Of a stretch of DNA of 11,938 nucleotides, positions 1-6,170 are shown one piece after another (within the stretch, counting starts at the first letter, position 1; each line of letters opens with the position of its first letter). Both the position numbers and the translations under genes were made by a program. The notes beneath the pieces were generated by a model. That model was not told the DNA's origin. It saw only the letters and a list, made by a program, of their open reading frames with translations, and made no database searches. This DNA is from Prevotellaceae bacterium UBA2718 (GTDB lineage Bacteria > Bacteroidota > Bacteroidia > Bacteroidales > Bacteroidaceae): NCBI GenBank assembly GCA_002353975.1, contig DEKQ01000086.1, positions 3,620 through 15,557 of the forward strand. The letters run 5' to 3'.

Positions 1-50
1 TTAGTGTAGGTATAGGTGTATGTTAAAAAAGGGTAAATCCGTTTATTTTC

Positions 51-81
51 TTGCAGTTACGGGATTTTTTGTGTATATTTG
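51..81 (+). promoter_or_regulatory. Bacteroidetes-type promoter of the VapE-like gene
   Basis: A TTG at 51-53 (-33 element) is followed after 20 bases by TATATTTG at 74-81, a full match to the Bacteroidetes -7 consensus TAnnTTTG. Transcription would start about 4-7 bases downstream, near 85-88, giving a leader of some 22-25 bases before the ATG at 110. That leader is very A/T-rich (a run of T just before the start codon) and has no Shine-Dalgarno sequence, as is usual in this phylum. The ten bases TTGCAGTTAC at 51-60 recur at the same place in the rpsP promoter. Confidence 0.75.
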
Positions 82-109
82 CAGAAAACTATGAATTAAT
101 TTTTTTTTC

Positions 110-2227
110 ATGAAGATTACACTACTTAAAAACAGTAAGGGAAAGGAAGTTGTGAACCGCGTGGAGTTGGAGAAGGTGGCTGAGGCTATCAAGGGCTCTG
201 TTGCGGCTGAAGAGGTGCAAAGCTTACGCAGGATATACCACCTGATGAAGCCCGAGAGACAGTCTGACGGTCAGGTGATTAGCAAGAGCCACTACGTCAT
301 CAGCCTGCCACGCATCTGCTTTGCGGCAGATTATGTGAACAGGAACAAGAAGCGTCAGATGATGGGCTATAACGCCCTGGTGACGCTGGAGCTGAACGGA
401 CTGGAGAGCTATGAGCAGGCCGTCAGCGTGAGAGATATGGCGAAGAGGATGCCCGAGACGCTGATGGCGTTTCTCGGCGCATCGGGCAAGAGCGTGAAGA
501 TAGTATGCCGTGGAGAGATGTATGACGGGAAGAAGCTGCCTAAGGATGAGGAAGAGATAAGGCTGTTCCACCTTAATTTATATAACACGGCACGCATGGC
601 CTATCAGAACCAGCTCCTGATGAACATAGAGTATCTGGAGCCCACACTTGAGAGGACGGTTTATCTCAGCGCCGACCCTGAGGCGTATTTCAATCCCGAG
701 GCACGCACATTCCTGGCCGACACGAGGAAGGCGGAGCAGCTGAGACCCGTGGTGATAAGCCCTGAGAGCGACCAGCTGATGCCTGGGCGCACACGCGTGA
801 GGACTTATCACCTGAACTGGCTCGCCATAGTGAACAATGTGCTGGGACGCTACTTTGAGTTGCCCGACGAGAACCGCGAGATGGAGCTGCTCATGCGCAT
901 CGCTACCGCCTGTCTGGAGGAAGGCATCCCATTGGCCCACGCACAGGGCATGACGCTGAGCCACTCGGTGCTGGCAAGGGACGAGATGCTGGTGAGGAAT
1001 GTCTTTGCCGCCGTCTATGCCGTCACTCTGGAGCAGGACTATATGGAGAAGCATAAGATCAGGCCCCTGAAGAGCGTGCCCGAGGAGACGATACAGGCCA
1101 TGAGGACGGAGATATTCCTTAATGCCAATTTTGATATGCGCAAGAACCTGCTGACGGGCGTGGCGGAATATCGCGAGAAATTCAGCAACGACCAGACGTT
1201 TAAGCCGCTGACAGAGGAGGTGCGCAACGATATGACGCTCAGGGCGATAGAGATGGGGCTGAAGGCGTGGGACAAGAATGTGAACCGCTTCATCGACTCT
1301 ACACGCATAGAGCAGTATGACCCGGTGAACACTTGGCTGGACAAGCTGCCCGAGTGGGACGGACACGACTATATAGCCGACCTCGCGGCGAGGGTGCCTA
1401 CGGATCAGCCGCACTGGCCTGAGTACCTGAGGATGTGGCTCACGGGAATGGTGGCACAATGGCGCGAGAGCGACAAGCAGCTGACAGGCAATGCGCTGGT
1501 GCCGCTGCTCATAGGAAAGCAGGGATGCGGAAAGACGCGATTCTGCAAGATACTGATGCCGCCGGAGCTGCGCGACTATTATAACGACAAGATAAACTTC
1601 AAGAATGAGTTTGACCTGAACATCGCTCTGACTTCTTTTGCCCTGATAAACATCGATGAGTTTGACAAGACGACAAAGGGACAGCAGGTGGTGCTGAAGT
1701 ATCTGCTCTCTTCTGCCGACGTGAAGTTCAGGCCTCCATACGGCAAGACGATTAAGCAGTATCGACGCTACACCTCATTTATCGGCACGACAAACAAACG
1801 GAAGCCGCTGACCGACCCTACGGGCAGCAGACGCTTCGTATGCGTGGGAGTGACGGGACACATCAATTATGACGACTCTCTGGACCATCGCGGGCTCTTC
1901 GCTCAGGCGCTGCACCTCTTCAACAACGGGGAGCGCTACTGGCTGAATGACAATGAGATAAAAGTACTCATAAAAGAGAATGAGCCGTATCAGCAGCTCT
2001 TCACCCTTGAGGAGATGATCAGCAATGTCTTCAGGAAACCCAAGTCATCGGAGGAGGGACGCTGGATGAGCATCGATGAGATAAAGGAGTTGCTGGGCCG
2101 CTGCTATGCCTCCTTCGACCCCGAGACCTCTAACCACGTAATCGGCAACGCCCTGAGCGACAGCCAGTTTGCCTTCGATAGCCACCGCGTGGGCGCAGGA
2201 AAAGAGTACAAAGTGGTTGAGAAGTGA
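110..2227 (+). CDS. BT4734-like (VirE_N) / VapE P-loop ATPase with C-terminal DUF3874-like domain
   Basis: This 705-residue protein looks like a primase-helicase-type ATPase of the virulence-associated E family, common in Bacteroidetes chromosomes and mobile elements. Residues about 55-200 resemble the BT4734-like/VirE_N domain: a beta-strand with E94-L-N96, the stretch ASGKSVKI at 124-131, and SADPEAYFNPEAR near 186-198. Residues about 420-620 form the VapE ATPase: Walker A GKQGCGKT at 469-476, Walker B INIDE with D516 and E517, a sensor-1-like TTNKR with N562, and arginine-finger-like SRR at 573-575. The last about 70 residues resemble DUF3874. From family knowledge, VirE_N has been related to archaeo-eukaryotic primases; the usual acidic D-x-D reads E-L-N here, so primase activity is doubtful. 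The start is the ATG 29 bases after the -7 box. No integrase or phage gene adjoins it inside the window. It appears intact. Its exact role (replication of an element, or defence) is not known. Confidence 0.85.
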   Translation: MKITLLKNSKGKEVVNRVELEKVAEAIKGSVAAEEVQSLRRIYHLMKPERQSDGQVISKSHYVISLPRICFAADYVNRNKKRQMMGYNALVTLELNGLESYEQAVSVRDMAKRMPETLMAFLGASGKSVKIVCRGEMYDGKKLPKDEEEIRLFHLNLYNTARMAYQNQLLMNIEYLEPTLERTVYLSADPEAYFNPEARTFLADTRKAEQLRPVVISPESDQLMPGRTRVRTYHLNWLAIVNNVLGRYFELPDENREMELLMRIATACLEEGIPLAHAQGMTLSHSVLARDEMLVRNVFAAVYAVTLEQDYMEKHKIRPLKSVPEETIQAMRTEIFLNANFDMRKNLLTGVAEYREKFSNDQTFKPLTEEVRNDMTLRAIEMGLKAWDKNVNRFIDSTRIEQYDPVNTWLDKLPEWDGHDYIADLAARVPTDQPHWPEYLRMWLTGMVAQWRESDKQLTGNALVPLLIGKQGCGKTRFCKILMPPELRDYYNDKINFKNEFDLNIALTSFALINIDEFDKTTKGQQVVLKYLLSSADVKFRPPYGKTIKQYRRYTSFIGTTNKRKPLTDPTGSRRFVCVGVTGHINYDDSLDHRGLFAQALHLFNNGERYWLNDNEIKVLIKENEPYQQLFTLEEMISNVFRKPKSSEEGRWMSIDEIKELLGRCYASFDPETSNHVIGNALSDSQFAFDSHRVGAGKEYKVVEK

Positions 2228-2229
2228 GA

Positions 2230-4428
2230 TCAGAACGGCAGTCCTACGGCGAAGTGGAGGGCATAGTCGCGCTTGAAGTTGGGGTGTGCTATGGGATAGT
2301 GCTCACGCGTGGTGGTGTAGGCGGGGTTGATGGCCTTCATTCCGAGGTCAAGGCGCAGGATGAAGTAGTCGAAGTTCAGTCGCAGGCCTATGCCGTAAGC
2401 CACTGCTATCTGCTTCAGGATGTCAGCAAAGCGCAGCCTGCCTCCCTGCTGATCGTTGTAATCGCGCAGTGTCCACACATTACCGGCATCGATAAAGACG
2501 GCACCCTGGAATTTCCAGAAGAGGTCTGTGCGCAGCTCCGCATTGAGGTCGAGCTTCACGTCACCGGTCTGGTTAAGGAAATTAATTCGTCCGTCGCGGC
2601 TGATATATCCTCCTGGCCCAAGGGTTCTGACGCTCCATCCCCTGACACTGTTGGCACCGCCTGAGAAGTAACGCTTCTCAAAAGGCAGGATGTCGCTGTT
2701 GCCGTAGGGCACGGCAATTCCGAAACGCCCGTGCAGGGCAAGCGTGTTGTGGTAGTTCAGGCGCAGGAGCCGCGTATAGTCGAAGTCGAATTTCACGTAC
2801 TGCGCGAAGGCGATACCGATGGCCTTGTACTTACCCTGCGAGTTGGTTGGAAAAGGAAATATCTGCGAAAGGCCAGAGAGCAGATTGCCCGCCGTCTCTA
2901 CGTTGGCCTGGATGGAGTAATGCTCCGTGAGTTTCTTGATGCCTATGCCAATCTTCATGATGAAGAGGTCTTCGTAGTTATATCGCAGGATTGCATTACG
3001 ATTGCTCAGGGAATCAAGGTAATCGTGCTTGAAGGTTGAGGAAATCCACGGCATGGAGATGTAGTTCAGGTCCAGGAGATCGAAGGTGTAGCCTATATTT
3101 CCTCTGTTTGACGTCCAGCGATAGCGCCATCGTCCGGTGAACACACGCCTGTGGAACTCAGGACGGTTCTGGCGGTTGTAGCTGACCGAAAGCTCTGTCG
3201 TGGCGTTGTGGGTGCGATGGAAGGCGTCGCTGAGACCGGGGATGATAAATTCCGGGAATGTCAGTTTCCCCTCTACGCCGTATTCCTCGTAGTTGCTGTT
3301 GGTGTAACCCTCCAGTCCGCTGATGGCCTCGAATGCCACACGTCCCGAAAGCGAGAACACCTCGCTGCCGCGAAAGACATTGCGGTTTTCATAGACCACG
3401 GACAATGCCGCACCGAAGTCGCCTGCGGTGTTGGTACCCTCTGGCTGCAGCTGTATGGAGTGTTTCTTGCGCGGAATGATCTGAACAACAGCGTCGAGGG
3501 AAGAGCCCCCTCCAGCTCCCCCAAGGGGGAGAGAATCGTTTTGGGTGATGGATGAGGGCTGGTTGAAGGTGATATTGGTGGAGCGGATTGCCCTGAGGCG
3601 AGCGAACTTGTTGTAGGTGCGCTGCACGGCATCGGCGTTGTAGGGGTCGTGCTCCTGCAGGAGGGTATTAATCTTTAATGTATGCGCGCGCAAGGGGACC
3701 TTGTCATAGGTGGGCGATACATAGCTCACACTGCGCAGGTAATAGCGCGTATGGTCATGCAGCGAGTCAGAGGAATTGTGACGATAGCGTGCCAGTTGCA
3801 GGGTGAGGTCCACGAAATGCTCGCTGCTTGAGCTGTCAGCACGGAAGGTGATGTGCTCCTTGTTGAAGAGCATATAACCGTTGTTGTTGAGCCACGAGGT
3901 GATGCGGTTGCGCTCCTCCTGCATGGTGGCAGTAGAGAACGGCTGACCCGAACGCAGCAAGGAGCCTTGCAGCACGCCATTGCCCCGCAGCAGGGAGTCG
4001 ATATTGTGGTCATCGATGTCGTAGCTGATATTACGCACGCTGTAACGCTGACCGGGAACGATTCTGTAGAACGCCACCACACGCTGCCCCTTGGCAATGA
4101 GGTCATAAGAGGTCTGGGCATCCAGCCAACCCATGTCGCTGACATGGTTACGGAGCTGCACGCATGACTTCGCCGTGAGCGTGGTATCGAGGATGGTGGG
4201 CTGGTAGCGCTTGAAGGAGATGGTGCGGCCCTTGGGCTTCTGGATGATGGCAGACTGAAGGTCGGACATAGAGAACTGTGCATCGTTTGCCAAGGCTGCA
4301 TCTTCCACAATCACCTCGTTATGGATGAGCGCATACTCCCCTTCCTGCAATGGCTTCATGCCGCAGGACACAAAGAGAAAGGAGAAGATGAGAAACAGGA
4401 TTAATCCTTGAAGTGACTGCCATTTCAT
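2230..4428 (-). CDS. tamL: Lipidated Omp85-superfamily outer-membrane protein (TamL / BamA-like)
   Basis: This 732-residue protein should sit in the outer membrane and help insert or translocate outer-membrane proteins, together with a TamB-like partner. The N-terminus has a hydrophobic segment (residues 6-20) ending in lipobox FVSC with C22, so it is a lipoprotein; this feature separates TamL from classical TamA and BamA. Residues about 28-330 look like POTRA repeats, followed by the conserved stretch EGTNTAGDFG and then a 16-strand-type barrel to the end. VRGW at 595-598 fits the L6-loop VRGF/Y motif of Omp85 proteins, and the chain ends with Phe as barrels do. I place the start at ATG 4428 rather than at the TTG one codon earlier. 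Residues 299-310 (SLPLGGAGGGSS) derive from a palindromic DNA repeat lying in a loop before the barrel. The gene converges on the VapE-like gene with 2 bases between stops. The symbol is by family resemblance; BamA is a less likely alternative because of the lipobox. Confidence 0.85.
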   Translation of the reverse strand: MKWQSLQGLILFLIFSFLFVSCGMKPLQEGEYALIHNEVIVEDAALANDAQFSMSDLQSAIIQKPKGRTISFKRYQPTILDTTLTAKSCVQLRNHVSDMGWLDAQTSYDLIAKGQRVVAFYRIVPGQRYSVRNISYDIDDHNIDSLLRGNGVLQGSLLRSGQPFSTATMQEERNRITSWLNNNGYMLFNKEHITFRADSSSSEHFVDLTLQLARYRHNSSDSLHDHTRYYLRSVSYVSPTYDKVPLRAHTLKINTLLQEHDPYNADAVQRTYNKFARLRAIRSTNITFNQPSSITQNDSLPLGGAGGGSSLDAVVQIIPRKKHSIQLQPEGTNTAGDFGAALSVVYENRNVFRGSEVFSLSGRVAFEAISGLEGYTNSNYEEYGVEGKLTFPEFIIPGLSDAFHRTHNATTELSVSYNRQNRPEFHRRVFTGRWRYRWTSNRGNIGYTFDLLDLNYISMPWISSTFKHDYLDSLSNRNAILRYNYEDLFIMKIGIGIKKLTEHYSIQANVETAGNLLSGLSQIFPFPTNSQGKYKAIGIAFAQYVKFDFDYTRLLRLNYHNTLALHGRFGIAVPYGNSDILPFEKRYFSGGANSVRGWSVRTLGPGGYISRDGRINFLNQTGDVKLDLNAELRTDLFWKFQGAVFIDAGNVWTLRDYNDQQGGRLRFADILKQIAVAYGIGLRLNFDYFILRLDLGMKAINPAYTTTREHYPIAHPNFKRDYALHFAVGLPF
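3504..3535 (-). repeat. G/C-rich palindromic repeat inserted in frame in the Omp85 gene
   Basis: Within the Omp85 gene, positions 3516-3522 (CTCCCCC) and 3525-3531 (GGGGGAG) are perfect inverted repeats separated by AA, flanked by another C-run (GCCCCCTCC, 3506-3514). Read on the minus strand it is the type CTCCCCCTTGGGGGAG followed by CTGGAGGGGGC. I recall such sequences as a dispersed, usually intergenic repeat in many Bacteroidetes genomes; that is memory, not a search. It is translated as a Gly-rich insertion without stop or frameshift. Only one copy is present in this window. Confidence 0.6.
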
Positions 4429-4435
4429 CAATGTG

Positions 4436-4466
4436 CAAAATTACAATAATAAATTGAACGTGGCAA
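4436..4466 (-). promoter_or_regulatory. Bacteroidetes-type promoter of the Omp85 (tamL-like) gene, possibly leaderless
   Basis: On the minus strand a TTG (4466-4464) is followed after 20 bases by TAATTTTG (4443-4436), a full match to TAnnTTTG. The -7 box ends only seven bases before the ATG at 4428, so the expected transcription start (about 4429-4432) would leave a leader of roughly 0-5 bases. The following CA after the box also occurs in the other two promoters of this window. Confidence 0.7.
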
Positions 4467-4634
4467 CTTTTCACAGAAAAATTTTGTCTTTTGGTAAAAA
4501 AGCTGCAACATCGTCTCTTTCGAAGGAACAGTGTCATAGGCACTCCACATCACGTCTTTTTCGCACCGCGAATGCTGATAATCGCAGCAGACGTATTACA
4601 AATCAAGCCGAGCAGCAAAAAAACAATCTAAAAT

Positions 4635-4665
4635 TTTGCAGTTACAATTATTCTTTGTACCTTTG
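4635..4665 (+). promoter_or_regulatory. Strong Bacteroidetes-type promoter of rpsP
   Basis: TTTG at 4635-4638 lies exactly 19 bases before TACCTTTG at 4658-4665. Both elements match the Bacteroidetes vegetative (RpoD-type) consensus perfectly, as fits a ribosomal protein gene. Transcription would start near 4669-4672, giving a leader of about 66-69 bases. The bases TTGCAGTTAC (4636-4645) repeat the -33 region of the promoter at 51-81. Confidence 0.85.
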
Positions 4666-4737
4666 CACCCGCTGTCACGAGTTGGCGGCATATTCACATC
4701 TATATTATTAACAACTAAAAAGTTATTACAACAAGAA

Positions 4738-5307
4738 ATGGCAACAAAGATTCGTTTGCAGCGCGGCGGTCGTAAGAGCTATGCTTTTTACAGCATTGTC
4801 GTAGCTGACGTAAGAGCTCCACGTGATGGTAAGTTTACAGAGAAGATTGGCACGTACAATCCTAACACTAATCCAGCCACAGTAGATCTGAATTTTGAGC
4901 GTGCCCTGTACTGGGTAGAGTGTGGTGCTCAGCCCACTGACACGGTTCGCAACATTCTGTCTGACGAGGGTGTGATGCTGATGAAGCATCTGCGCGGCGG
5001 TGTGAAGAAGGGTGCATTCGACGAGGCTGCAGCCCAGGCAAAGTTCGATGCTTGGAAGAAGGCTAAGGAGGCAGGCTTCAACACAGTAAGGGCTGACGAG
5101 GCTAAGGCTAAGGCCAAGGCTAAGGCTGACGCTCTGGAGGCAGAGAAGAAAGTAAATGAGGCAAAGGCAAAGGCCATAGCAGAAAAGAAGGCTGCCGAAG
5201 AGGCAGAGAAGAAGGCTGCTGAGGAAGCTGCTGCTGCTGAGGCAAAGGCTGCTGAAGAGGCTGCCGCTGCTGAGGCTGAGGCTCCTGCTGCTGAGGCAGA
5301 GGCATAA
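4738..5307 (+). CDS. rpsP: 30S ribosomal protein S16 with long Ala/Glu/Lys tail
   Basis: S16 binds 16S rRNA early in assembly of the small subunit. The first about 85 residues are a classic S16: the N-terminus [20 protein letters not shown] is followed by the conserved region with [17 protein letters not shown] and the helix [17 protein letters not shown]. The protein is 189 residues, against about 80-90 in E. coli; the extra C-terminal half (from about residue 110) is made of Ala, Lys and Glu, first Lys-rich and then acidic, and probably forms a long charged helix. Extended S16 proteins are known in Bacteroidetes. The start is the ATG at 4738, where the S16 homology begins; an in-frame upstream ATG at 4636 is excluded because it lies in the promoter. 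It is followed by an intrinsic terminator. The neighbours rimM, trmD and rplS, usual in other phyla, are absent. Confidence 0.97.
   Translation: MATKIRLQRGGRKSYAFYSIVVADVRAPRDGKFTEKIGTYNPNTNPATVDLNFERALYWVECGAQPTDTVRNILSDEGVMLMKHLRGGVKKGAFDEAAAQAKFDAWKKAKEAGFNTVRADEAKAKAKAKADALEAEKKVNEAKAKAIAEKKAAEEAEKKAAEEAAAAEAKAAEEAAAAEAEAPAAEAEA
5098..5304 (+). repeat. Low-complexity Ala/Lys/Glu-coding tract in rpsP
   Basis: The 3' third of rpsP consists of imperfect repeats of GCT AAG and GAG GCT units (for example four near-perfect GCTAAG-type units at 5101-5124) and later GCTGCTGAG-type units. The encoded segment is free of aromatic residues and rich in i to i+4 Lys/Glu pairs, so a single long helix or coiled coil is plausible. 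Such tracts expand and contract by slippage, so length may vary between strains. Confidence 0.8.
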
Positions 5308-5345
5308 ACTGTCTCTTCCAAACTTTACAGAAAAGAAACAACAGA

Positions 5346-5394
5346 CGGAGGTGTGCAACGGTATATGCCAAAGCGCATCTCCGCTTTTTCTTTT
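5346..5394 (+). terminator. Intrinsic terminator / attenuator between rpsP and rsmE
   Basis: Bases 5346-5356 pair with 5373-5383 over 11 base pairs without a bulge (two G-U wobbles), enclosing a 16-base loop, and are followed by CTTTTTCTTTT (5384-5394). This is a textbook Rho-independent terminator placed 38 bases after the rpsP stop. The T-run ends only five bases before the rsmE ATG at 5400, so it would separate high S16 expression from low expression of the downstream cluster, by partial read-through. Confidence 0.85.
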
Positions 5395-5399
5395 GAAAG

Positions 5400-6158
5400 A
5401 TGAAAGAAGAACGCTATTTCTATGTACCCGATGCCGCCACTGCTACGGAACTGCCGCAGGAGGAAGCAATGCACGCACTGCGCGTGCTGCGACTCGCTGA
5501 GGGCGATGAGATAAGCCTCGTGGATGGCGAAGGAACACTCTACAAGGCCGTCATCACGGCTGCCACCGGCAAGCACTGCCATTTTGACATATCGGAACGA
5601 CTGCCACAGCAACGCCCGTGGAAGGGACGCCTGCACATAGCAATGGCACCGACAAAGATGATGGAACGCACGGAATGGATGGCAGAAAAAGTGACGGAGA
5701 TAGGCGTGGACGAACTGTCATTCCCGGAGTGCCGCTTCTCCGAGCGACGCAAGCTGCGCAAGGAACGCATAGAGAAGGTGGTGGTGGCAGCAATGAAGCA
5801 AAGCCACAAGGCGTGGATGCCACAGGTGAACGAGATGTGCACCTTCAAGCAACTCATTGACAGTGAGCGAGGTGGACTGAAATACATCTGCCATTGCTAT
5901 AACGAGATAGAGCGCGAAGACCTGGTAACCCTGCTGAAAGAGGCTGCAGCCGAAGCACGCAACAACAATACAGACAATACCACCGACGAGGATATCACGA
6001 TACTGATAGGACCCGAAGGCGATTTCTCTGTTGAGGAGGTGAGGTACGCCATGAGCAAGGGATACCGGAGCACCTCGTTAGGACCATCACGCCTGCGCAC
6101 CGAAACGGCTGCCACAGTAGCAGCAACGCTGGCGAGGTTTTTCAAATTAACTAATTAA
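5400..6158 (+). CDS. rsmE: 16S rRNA (uracil(1498)-N(3))-methyltransferase
   Basis: RsmE is a SAM-dependent enzyme that methylates N3 of U1498 in helix 44 of 16S rRNA, at the decoding region of the assembled 30S subunit. The 252-residue length is normal. Residues about 1-70 form the PUA-like RNA-binding domain (start MKEERYFYV). Residues about 75-250 are the SPOUT (trefoil-knot) methyltransferase: IGPEGDFS with G204-P-E-G207 and SLGPSRLRTETAA around 227-238, the two SAM-binding knot loops. A short Asn/Thr-rich insert (about residues 187-197) precedes the first knot strand. The start immediately follows the terminator T-run. No full-consensus promoter lies between rpsP and this gene; the nearest -7-like octamer, TTCTTTTG at 5388-5395, has one mismatch and no -33 partner. 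The next gene follows 12 bases after the stop, so it is probably the first gene of a six-gene cluster. Confidence 0.95.
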   Translation: MKEERYFYVPDAATATELPQEEAMHALRVLRLAEGDEISLVDGEGTLYKAVITAATGKHCHFDISERLPQQRPWKGRLHIAMAPTKMMERTEWMAEKVTEIGVDELSFPECRFSERRKLRKERIEKVVVAAMKQSHKAWMPQVNEMCTFKQLIDSERGGLKYICHCYNEIEREDLVTLLKEAAAEARNNNTDNTTDEDITILIGPEGDFSVEEVRYAMSKGYRSTSLGPSRLRTETAATVAATLARFFKLTN

Positions 6159-6170
6159 CAAATAAACAAA

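Larger units (their letters stand above)
4429..4737. other. Divergent intergenic region between the Omp85 gene and rpsP
   Basis: This 309-base A/T-rich stretch separates two divergent genes. It holds the Omp85-gene promoter at its left end and the rpsP promoter plus a leader of about 69 bases at its right end. The centre (about 4470-4630) shows no convincing gene, tRNA or riboswitch. It has one short inverted repeat, TTCGC-acc-GCGAA at 4560-4572, too small to name. The rpsP leader has a weak A/U hairpin possibility around 4709-4727 (AACAACT / AGTTATT with one mismatch). Confidence 0.6.

Noticed and set aside
578..1459. Open frame of 293 codons on the minus strand inside the VapE-like gene
   Set aside because: It lies wholly opposite a gene with clear ATPase motifs. 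Its protein is rich in His, Arg and Leu without recognisable motifs, as expected of a shadow frame in a G/C-biased gene.
4429..4431. TTG start one codon before the Omp85 ATG
   Set aside because: It would lie at or before the predicted transcription start, and the ATG at 4428 already gives a complete lipoprotein signal.
4560..4572. Inverted repeat TTCGC-acc-GCGAA as an operator or terminator
   Set aside because: Arms of five bases are easily found by chance, and no T-run follows in the proper direction for either gene.
4433..4711. Plus-strand open frame of 92 codons between the Omp85 gene and rpsP
   Set aside because: It begins with GTG and runs across both divergent promoters, with low-complexity composition. 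No domain or signal is visible.
4636..4737. Upstream extension of rpsP to an in-frame start at 4636
   Set aside because: It would place the start inside the -33/-7 region of the rpsP promoter. The S16 family begins at the MATKIRL start at 4738.
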